Source: Hypomesus transpacificus (Eukaryota; Chordata; Actinopteri; Osmeriformes; Osmeridae). Taken from it: 64,000 bases of DNA. The position numbers and the translations under genes were made by a program. The notes below the pieces were generated by a model. The model had not been told where the DNA came from. It saw only the letters and a list, made by a program, of their open reading frames with translations, and ran no database searches. Shown one piece after another: positions 55,320 to 64,000 of this stretch (the stretch's first letter is position 1; every line of letters starts with the position of its first letter). The DNA is taken from NCBI RefSeq assembly GCF_021917145.1, contig NC_061076.1:677243-741242 (forward strand). The letters are read 5' to 3'.

Positions 55320-57693
55320 CATGGCTGGTTTAGTTGTGGAAGAAATTGTATTCCAAACTAGTGGTAATACTTGCAGAGGGAGATGCAGCTATTATGTGTT
55401 CACCACTAGAAAGTAGCCTTGTGAAAAAAATTTGGGACACAAACACGATCACAATTACCCAAACCACAGGCTTCGTCATGCCATAAACTTTATTTCTCGT
55501 GTTCAAAAAATTAAGCAGAAGTTCATACTTAATATCACGTTATAATAATACTGAAATAAACTCTTTCCTGCCTAAAGGTCCTGTGTGTGTTTCCCCCTGT
55601 GAGAGAGGAAGCGGGAAGCAGGGAGATGGTTGGGTCTGGTGAGGTGGATGCAGCAGTTGTTATACAGTCCTGTTCTGTTCTCTTTGCTAAGTTTCAGGTA
55701 TAAATGTGGCTTTTCTGAAGTTAAACTGTGGGCCTTAGGGGTTTCATGCAGGCACCATCTGAGCCATCATTTCAAACAAATAAATAATAATAATTAAGAA
55801 CAAAGGCAATAAAACGATGACGATTCAACATGAACACCCTCTCCTCTGGGTGTAGTAAGGTTTGTAACACAGATTGTTTCCATGAAACAACATACTGTAC
55901 AAATCACACCAGAGTTTCCGTGTGTACAAGCACACTTACAAATACCTAGAAGACAAGGTACATAAGACCCACAGAGGAGGAGCCCTTAAAGCACATGTAC
56001 ATAGAGCACATGATGAACAAACACTGCTTTCTAATCCCCACGGTCTGAGAGAGGCCCCCAACAGGCCAACAGCATATCAAAGATACAACGTTTTCATAAA
56101 GAGACTAATTCAACGTAAAAAGTCATGATACAAAAATATTTTTGTATGTTGTTTTTTTTTTTTTTTGGGCTGTGTAAACTTTGTTTCCATAGCAACCAAA
56201 AGGCACTGTCTCCTTCTCACCATCTCCAGGCCAACATCAGATCTCCATAGCAACAATACTGACTATCCGGCCTGGACAGTACAGAACAATGACCCTGCCA
56301 GACCAAAACACGACTGACCATTTAGCCTCAACATGAGCCCAACCCAGCAGTGAACTGCCAGGACCTCAACAGCAGCCTGCTGTGTCTGGGCACACTGTAC
56401 AGCAATGACCAATCAGTTGGTAAATGCACACTTAACACAAATGCTACATAGCCTGTAGCTGCAAGCCTCACCCCTTTGACCCCCCCCCCCCCCCCCCCCC
56501 CCCACAAAAAAAGGCTTTCCTGAACATGTCCCTTATTCAGTGTGACACCATAATACTGACATTGGTATCTTATGCTGCACGGCAACACTGTGAATGGCAA
56601 CCAGTTACTGGATTTAAACAATGTCGGTATCGGAAATTTCACTTCAACACATTATAGTAGAATTCCTTGATCAGGCATCAATTGTTTTTCTATAAGACAA
56701 ATGCCCAAAATGTTGTCTTAATCTGCAAATGGCTGACACAAAATGACACATGAAAAAGACAAGAATGGCGAGGCCTCCTTCTCTGGTGGAGACAGGTCAG
56801 AACACCACCTAGCCAGGCGGTGTGCTTCATCTCAACACTCAATGGTTACTCTGAGTCACACAGAGGGTTTTTCCCCAACGTCCACTTCTGAACTGAATCA
56901 TGTGCATCATACAATCAACACACACCTGACCACAGCCCAGTCTCCTGGTGCACAGCCTATCACAGCCTGTGGCTCATGTACTGAAATTGTGATTTTCTTT
57001 TTTTTCCCCTTTTTGAACTCGTTCTACTATAGCAAACATTCTACACGTTTCATGCTGAAACAGGAACAGAGCATACGCCTAAAGCTCAGATCTGACATCA
57101 CGTGTGTCAGTTGCTGCCAATGTGAGAGACACATGGATTTGCAACTGCCCCAATATATATTTTTTCTTCCAGATTCTGAGGTATAGATGCTAACAGCAGT
57201 CAAAATGTAAAACATAACACAAATCCCTTTCATGCTCGATTGTAACAAACAGTACACCAAGACGTTGTTCATTAAAATTAGTTTGCTCTAAAAGTGCCTC
57301 TAAAAATGTAAAAATATTTGAAAACAAATGCCCTAAACTCCTCACCAACACCCAGGCTTCTATCAGTAGGGTGATTTCATAGCTACAAGGGGTCTGTGAC
57401 ATCACAGATGTAATAATCTGTGTCACATAAAAAATGCAAAGGCTCTGTGACACAGCCAGCTACGAGGATCAGTGAAATCCCAGCATACAACGTGTGACAT
57501 CACAAGTCTTCTTTCTGACATCATAGTTTGCTACAGGCGTTTCCTCACCTGTTCCACCGGGAGTTTAAACGTGAGATTCAAACGCAACAGAAACATGTAC
57601 CATCTACATAACCCACAGCAGAGTAGAGTTCACACCTTCTACAGCCTGGTACACTTGGCAAGAGAGCGTGTGTGTGTGTGTGTCACATAAGTA
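55320..57693. other. Spacer and chst12 3'UTR
   Basis: Poly-T (56152-56166) and poly-C (56480-56503) runs are present. The minus-strand chst12 3'UTR probably occupies much of the right part; a TTTATT (AATAAA on minus) lies near 55489. No coding region was found. Confidence 0.4.
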
Positions 57694-59406
57694 TCAGTCA
57701 TTTAGAAGTGACTCAGGTTTTTCATATCCAAACAGTCTGAAGTCTGGCTCATAGAGCCTGTACAGTTCCCTCCGGGCCACTAGGGGCACTGTGCTGAACC
57801 AGTCGGCCTCCCAGCTGCTGGCTGTCAGGTTCCTGTGAGAGGTGGGGAACTCCACCACGTTGTCCACCTTCAGGATCCTCAGCAGGTGCTCCGCGTCCTC
57901 CTCCACCGTCTCCAGGTGGCCCACAAAGTCATACTGGATCTGACACGGATGGCACAGCCGGTACACCTGGCGCCAGTGCTCGTTAAAGGGCATTTCTGTC
58001 TCCGTCTGGGGGTCCAGCAGGTACTGGATGAACTGGGAGAAGGAGGGGCGGAGCTTCGCGGCAAAGGCCTCGTCCACCGAGGTGGGCAGGTCTGAGTGGT
58101 TGCCGTAGCGCCGGAGTATGACCTGGGAGAAGCGTTTGTAGAACTCCTCGTTGCGCAGCTGGAACTTGTTCCGGAAGGCGGAGATGAGACGGACGAAAGG
58201 GTCCCTGACAAACAGGAACTTGGTGTACTTCTGAAGCTTCACCTTCAAAACCAGGTCAAAGTTCATCAAGAACCATGGAAACAGTAACAGATCCACTTGA
58301 GATCTTAAGAATATAAAGTAACATGTTTTTTGAATGTGACATAGTTGATTCCTATTTTTATCTAAATATATTGATTCAAAATACAAAACTTTTAAACTAT
58401 TCACTGCAGCCTCATACACGTGGAGATAAGGTCACCAGTGTTAAGAATTGATCAAACAATGGGGTAAAAATTATGTTTTAAGTTTTACGTCAATAAACTA
58501 TTTACAGGAGCTCCTTCAAATTCAATGTGAAGAGGTTCCACTGACCTTCATGAGGTGGCGGGAAAACTTGCCGTAGCGTTTCCAGAACTTGTTGAAGGTG
58601 AAGTGCAGGCTGCTGTTGTGGACCATGTCCCGGGGCACGGCCGAGGGCTCACGGTAAGGCACCCCATCCAGGAGCATGCTCTCACTCAGAACGATCATGA
58701 TGCGCTTCCAGTTACTGCACGCCACCTAGCGCAGCGCAGAGTTAAGGCTTAATAAAACAGTAGTGTACAAAACATTAAAGTAAGGTAAAAACAGAAAAGT
58801 AAATGGTTGGTATTATCTCCAGGTGTGTGTGTATCTTGAGCCCACACTGAGGTATATGATGCTGTGCGTCTGTGTCCAGACCTTGGGTACGTAGCAGTAG
58901 ATGATGCCGTGCCGGTCGTCCACTATCAGGTGGTCCAGCTCCTTGTTGGGGATGTCGTCGAACGTCCGGTTCTTCCCGGGGAAGCTGACAGCGTCGTCGT
59001 GGCACAGCTCCTGCAGCCTCTGCCGGCGAGCGTCCTGCCGCTGCCTCTGCTCCGGCGCCACGGGGCCCGCGTGGATCTTCCACTCCCTCGGAGGCACGTA
59101 GCGCTCCTCAGCACGCTCCGATTGGTTGATGGGTTCCTGCGGCGCGGTCTCGGTGGGGTCGGAGGTCCCCTCCAGGAACTGGTTGACGAAGGCGTCGATG
59201 TCGGACAGGAAGGAGGGGACGTGGGGGGTGAGGGGGGCGGGCTGGGGGGGCCGGGGGGTCCTGGGCCCGGGGGGGGAGATAGGGGAGACGGGGGTGTGCA
59301 GGTAGAAGTGGGAGGCCCCAACATCGTCCCAGTAGAGGATGATGAACAGGATCATGAAGACGGAACCCAGGATCAGAGAGATCCGGAACAGCCGGGACTT
59401 CCCCAT
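57694..59406 (-). CDS. chst12: Carbohydrate (chondroitin 4-O) sulfotransferase 12
   Basis: A Golgi type II membrane enzyme that moves sulfate from PAPS to C4 of GalNAc in chondroitin and dermatan. Exons 58882-59406, 58546-58725 and 57694-58242 join in phase 0 to 417 aa (human 414). The N-terminus MGKSRLFRISLILGSVFMILFIILYWDD is the signal anchor typical of CHST12. A proline-rich stem follows. The PAPS 5'-phosphosulfate loop (VPK|VACSNWKR) is cut by the first intron. The 3'-phosphate loop is FVRDPFVRLISAF. EHWRQVYRLCHPC and the YDFVGHLET block match. The human CHST12 coding region is intronless, while the intron positions here are at the CHST11-like sites. The first donor (AAG|GTCTGG) is weak. 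Confidence 0.92.
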
Positions 59407-59435
59407 GGTGTGGGCTTCAGGAACTAGTCACTGCC

Positions 59436-59640
59436 CTGGGGCTCACCGTGCTGGGGCTCACCGCGCTGGGGCTGACTGCGCTGGGGCTCACTGCGCTGGG
59501 GCTGACTGTGCTGGGGCTCACTGCCCTGGGGCTCACCGTGCTGGGGCTCACCGCGCTGGGGCTGACTGCGCTGGGGCTCACTGCGCTGGGGCTGACTGTG
59601 CTGGGGCTCACTGCCCTGGGGCTGACTGCGCTGCTGCTCT
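59436..59640. repeat. 15-bp minisatellite just upstream of the chst12 start
   Basis: GGGGCTCACTGCGCT/GGGGCTGACTGTGCT units repeat about thirteen times, ending about 30 bp before the ATG on the minus strand. The array would lie in the chst12 5'UTR if the mRNA is continuous here. Its frames are open, so ORFs here are artefacts. Confidence 0.9.
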
Positions 59641-59699
59641 GGGTCAGGCTGGCTGGACGCGCTCCTCCCTCACCCCAGCTCCATTTCAGCATGCCCTGG

Positions 59700-61700
59700 A
59701 GACACACAGCAACACTACACTGAGGTAGGTGATCACCGGCTGTGTGTAACTGCAATCTTTTCACAGCAAATGGTTCCTGACGGCTGTGAACAGGCCTCCA
59801 CACATGCGTGTGATTACACGTGGGTGCACACAGTCACACATAATGTAGATGAGGATGGAAACGGTTTGAACAGGTTGAAGAATGCAGCTTTGTGGCTACC
59901 AGGCTTTTTAGCCTCCGGAGACTCACTCACACGTAGCTGCCAAATGCCTGTCCGTCAGCCATACACCCATGAAACTACCATTCAAAAACATGTAAAGGTC
60001 TACTGCAAATAAAAAACACATTTGAATCAAAAACTACATTTTTACCGTAGTTTTCTTAAGCTATGTTGAACAATACCGGGTCGCTTTATCTTTCCTTCCT
60101 GTTTTTAAAGTGTCTGTATACGTCACGTTTCCATTCCATAGATTCTAAATATGGAACTGTGGCTCCACATCCTTATTCCTCTCTCACAGGAACCTCCACC
60201 AACTCTGCCGCAGACTGCTCCAAGTGGGTTGCGGTGAGATGACACGGTGCGGGCTGAGGAGCTACGAATTCGGGCTCTTCTCGTTATTCGGTAACAACTA
60301 AAATAACGCTAGAGAGGTTGAAACATATTTCTATCAAATTATTCAAACGGTCACACTGTGTTTTAAAGTGACGTGCAGCGGTCCGTTCTAGCGGACACAA
60401 TGTAGGCTTTCACGCCACGAGCAGCGGAGGCAGAACGCGCCACACGGCACATATCGGTTGGAGAAAGCAGAACGGACATCAGACAGAAACATGAAATCTG
60501 GGTTTAAACGGCAGTAGTATAGAACTAAGAGGGGGATCATTTCGGTTCAGGACAGTCTCTTCATCTCAGTGAGATTCGGCTTCCCAGTTTGTCCGAGACA
60601 GAACCTAAGTCCGGTGACCGGGAAAACCTTTCAAAGTCTACTCGCTGCTACTGTCACAGACTTTTAATGTTTGTTTTCGAAAATAACGTTAATATCCCGA
60701 GAAAGAAAGAAAGCGCCCTTACCTTGTCTGGGGTCTTCTCTTCTCCCCGCCGCGTCAGCTGCTGAGATGCGCGATCACGCTGTTTTTGGATCGACCGTTG
60801 TTCACGGCATCGCGAGATTACATTGGCAGTCTCTGTCTGCAAACGAAAAAAGAGGCCACCTCGCACTTTCTAGGTCAACAATCATTCACTGGCCGCTCAG
60901 AAAAATGAATAGAACCCTTTAAATGAACAAAACTACGTTTTAGACAGACTATGATCCTTTAACCTTTAAATCTTGTGGTAGCTAGGGAGACAAACCCCAT
61001 GATGTAATAGGGAGATGATGAAAATCTGAGAATTACGTTTGTCCCAAAGAATGTGAAACCAATAAAAAATACAAATCGATACTTTTTAGTCGTGAGATGA
61101 CGAGGGAACCTACTAAAAGAGTGAAGACAGACCTCTATTTAGATGACAAGTGCATCCATCCATCAAACCATCCATCCATCCGTGTGATGGGTGTCAGTAA
61201 CTCAATCTGCTTGCTCTCGTTGTGGCAGAAAACCAGACTGGGGGTTAGTAACTACAATCCTGTCATTAATCTATTGGATTAAATGTGTCAAAGTTCCCTT
61301 CCAGCAGCAGATGGCCCTTTCTCTGATACACACGTACAGATGATATCTCAACAGACAGCTGCCGTGCCCAAACACAGACAGCTCCATCTGTACACATGCC
61401 GACTGGCAGTTCTCAGCACTGAACAGTGAGCATGGGCATCTGTGAGAGGAACAGTGAAATATGAAATAATACTCAACAGAAGATCCCTGTACTGCAGATG
61501 TACGCCACTAGAGTTCACTGAGGAGGCGTCTAGAAAGAGGACATCCTGACAGTTTTCTTTTGAAAATCCTTTAAATTGCCTGTTTTAATTTAAAGTCATG
61601 GGTTGACATAAAGATAATTTTTGGAAAGCTGTTTATTGGTAGAATACAGAAATAGTAACACTATTTACTACTATACTACTATAACTACACAATCTATAGT
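59700..61700. other. Spacer between chst12 and the CARD-MAGUK gene
   Basis: Probable upstream promoter and non-coding exons of chst12 on the minus strand, with a plausible donor near 60720 (AAG|GTAAGG on minus). No coding region is visible. Confidence 0.35.
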
Positions 61701-61951
61701 TAGTCGGTTAGGGTTGGTGTTTTTGTGCGCACGTAGCAAGTGAGAAATGGTGCTCGTCTTTGTGTCTGTTATGCGTGTTCCTGTGGGTGAGTGTGTATGT
61801 ACAAGTTTTGCATGCATGCATGCACATGTGTGTATATGGCCGGGAACAACTGCATGTCACTGTGTGTGTGTGTGTATAAAGTCTTCTAGTTTGTGTGTGT
61901 GTGTGTATATTTGTGTGTGTGTGTAACGGTTCCCCAGTCTGTGTGTCTCTG

Positions 61952-63377
61952 CTACAGCAGATCCTGTTCCACCCAGACAATCTTTCTCTGTTCCTCCAGA
62001 ATTCTGTCTTTAATGATCCTGAGGAGATCCTCTGGCCCAGCCCAGGTCTCAGGCTCCACGCTGGCATACAGGCAGGGGACCCTCTCCAGCTCCTTCTCCT
62101 TCGACCGACACACTCGCACAAAGTCTTCCTCAGACTCCACCCGCAGGGGCAGCTTCCTGTCAGGGACAGGAAGCAGGAAGGAAGTGTGGCTGTGGTTATG
62201 TTTAGAACAGGGTTCTCGGTAGTCATGAGCCATGCTGGTTAGCGGGGGGGGGGGGGGAGAGGCTGGTGTTGTGAGGCGTGTGTTTGTGCGGTGTTCCGAG
62301 ACGTGTGTTTGTGCGGTGTTGTGAGGCATGTGTTTGTGCGGTGTTGTATGGCATGTGTTTGTGCGGTGTTGTATGGCGTGTGTATGTGCGGTGTTGTATG
62401 GCGTGTGTTTGTGCGTACCGTAGCCGTCTGATGTTCTTCTCACAGATCTTAATGTAGATGATGATGGGGTAGATCTCTCTCCTCAGAAGGTCTTTGACAC
62501 AGCTGAGGTCCGCTTCAAACAGGCAGTGTTTACCCTGAGTGAAGGGGGGGAAACACACACACACACAGACACTGTAAGAACACACTCAGGAACAAACTCA
62601 CAGACACACACAGATACTGTAAGAACACACTCAGGAACAAACTCACAGACACACACTTGGGCAGAAGTACGTTTGAACACCCACACCTACACACCAACAG
62701 GTGGCCACACACCTTTGAAGCAACAACCTCAATGTTTTCTGGGGTGATGCACTCATACATGTTGGCCTGTTTCTCTCTGGAGTGGAGGATGGGCTCAATA
62801 CTTTGCTTCCTCAGGAAGTCTTCCCTGGTCAGAGTGTCTAGTGGAGACAGAACAGGCAGCATACAGTAAAAGACTTTGACCTGACACTCTCTCCAGGTGC
62901 CAGCCTACTTCTGAATCCTGATACGTCTAAGGTCACTCATATAAAACAACGTTCTAAAAAGGACGTCTACAGTAAAGTCAGTAGTAGGTGTCAAACAGGT
63001 GTTAAGGATCAAGGGTGCATGCTTAACATCTTTACATACACTGTCAGATGACACCAGCATCATCCCTGCTCCAGTTACACAGCATAGCACGAGAAAAACA
63101 CAGCACAATGACTGACCTGGAATGGACAAGAGGAATCCTCAACCCACCCCCCCCTCACCCCCTCACCCCCCTCACTGTTCACTGTTTCTGTAGAACACCT
63201 CTCACCTCACTCCAGTTTCATCTCCCTCTTGTTCTCCCTGACATTCTAAACTGGAAGAAAGGTGTCAGGTGACACTTTCTTATTCAACAGGGAATAAACT
63301 GCTCGAGTACGCTCACTCACACCCCCCTCACACATACAACAGGCTATAAAGACTCTCACTAACAACTATAAATGCTC

Positions 63378-63467
<90 letters not shown>

Positions 63468-63885
63468 CCACACACACACACCCCCACACACACAGCCTGA
63501 CCTGGTTTGCAGATGTTGAAGTCCATGGCTCCTCCCATGTTGAGGATCTTCTGGATGAGGGTCTTGGCCAGGGTGTTGGGGCTGAACAGCACAGGCCGTC
63601 TCCTGTGCACGTGCTGCGGGGTGACCAGGCTGTACGGCACCAGACTCAGGCCTCTGCTCACCTCGCTCTCAGGGTCCCCCAGGTCTGAACACACACACAC
63701 AGCTTAGGACCACACACACATACTAACACACACACACGTAACACACAACACGCACGCAGTCCCTCACCCTCCGGTCGTAGAGTCTCAAAGCCGGGTCGAG
63801 GCAGGGTTGCATTTCCTGAGTTGACAATCCTCACACGCTCACTGCTGTTCATACGCTTGTACTTGTTGTCTACTCTGCTGACAAA
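61952..63885 (-). CDS. card11: CARD11-like MAGUK scaffold, 3' exons (partial)
   Basis: Five 3' exons on the minus strand: 63768-63885, 63502-63684, 62713-62837, 62419-62534 and 61952-62156, ending in a TAG stop. They encode the guanylate-kinase-like C-terminus of a [116 protein letters not shown] and finally [18 protein letters not shown]11 is the lymphocyte scaffold with BCL10/MALT1 that drives NF-kB. The family also includes CARD10 and CARD14. The neighbour chst12 (human 7p22, as CARD11) favours card11. The remaining exons (CARD, coiled coil, PDZ, SH3) should lie beyond position 64000. Confidence 0.7.
62265..62416. repeat. 25-bp minisatellite in the CARD-MAGUK last intron
   Basis: GTGTTTGTGCGGTGTTGTGAGGCAT units repeat about six times. 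Confidence 0.85.
62560..62660. repeat. 42-bp tandem duplication with CACACA
   Basis: CACAGACACTGTAAGAACACACTCAGGAACAAACTCACAGAC-type unit twice in tandem, in the intron of the CARD-MAGUK gene. Confidence 0.8.
63380..63484. repeat. (CT)n and (CA)n microsatellites
   Basis: Pure CT for about 75 bp is followed by CA with CCCC interruptions, in an intron of the CARD-MAGUK gene. Confidence 0.95.
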
Positions 63886-64000
63886 CTACACACACGCACA
63901 CACGCACACACACACACACAGACCTCAGAAGAAGGAACATTAGACGTGTGGGGATATGCAATGTGTGTGTGTGTGAGTGAGAGATTTAAGAGTGTGTACC

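Overview
The window is animal nuclear DNA from a teleost fish. The genes are split by GT-AG introns with conserved reading phases. The repeats are typical of fish: L2-like and RTE-like LINE pieces, a tRNA-derived SINE, a hAT-type DNA transposon and simple repeats. No species is assigned. The region is unusually rich in minisatellites, with more than twenty separate arrays in introns, exons and spacers. Their units are open in several frames, so they create many false ORFs.

Layout. 1-700: LINE tail. 1522-6476 (-): proline-rich, tyrosine-motif gene that I do not recognise, interrupted by a LINE and two large minisatellites. 7443-11307 (+): cathepsin D/nothepsin-like aspartic protease, nine exons, 432 aa. 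14749-18107 (-): mief1 (MiD51), 470 aa, with the 70-aa LYR-motif micropeptide (altMiD51/MIEF1-MP) upstream on the same strand. 22340-27576 (+): a 1592-aa fusion of a carnitine acyltransferase, a plant-type asparaginase, two HIT-like domains and a class II asparaginyl-tRNA-synthetase-like core. 29505-30560 (+): mpst. 32959-34602 (+): ube2i (UBC9, 158 aa). 36021-39223 (+): cimip4/tex33-like; its last intron holds a LINE split by a 1050-bp hAT-type element with perfect 8-bp target duplications. 43184-47058 (+): il2rb. 51778-53705 (+): c1qtnf6. 57694-59406 (-): chst12. 61952-63885 (-): 3' part of a CARD11/CARD10-type MAGUK gene that probably continues past the window.

mpst, cimip4, il2rb and c1qtnf6 correspond to a human 22q12 neighbourhood, mief1 lies further along 22q13, and chst12 with card11 corresponds to human 7p22. 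This supports the identifications but does not make an operon-like unit; the genes act in separate processes (proteolysis, mitochondrial fission, sulfur transfer, SUMOylation, cytokine signalling, chondroitin sulfation, NF-kB signalling).

The most striking item is the fusion gene. It joins what look like asparagine-forming and asparagine-cleaving modules, plus HIT and carnitine-acyltransferase modules, in one chain. Most of it lies in a single 3.9-kb exon. A second theme is minisatellites whose units carry splice signals and sit exactly on exon borders, in the fusion gene, ube2i and il2rb.
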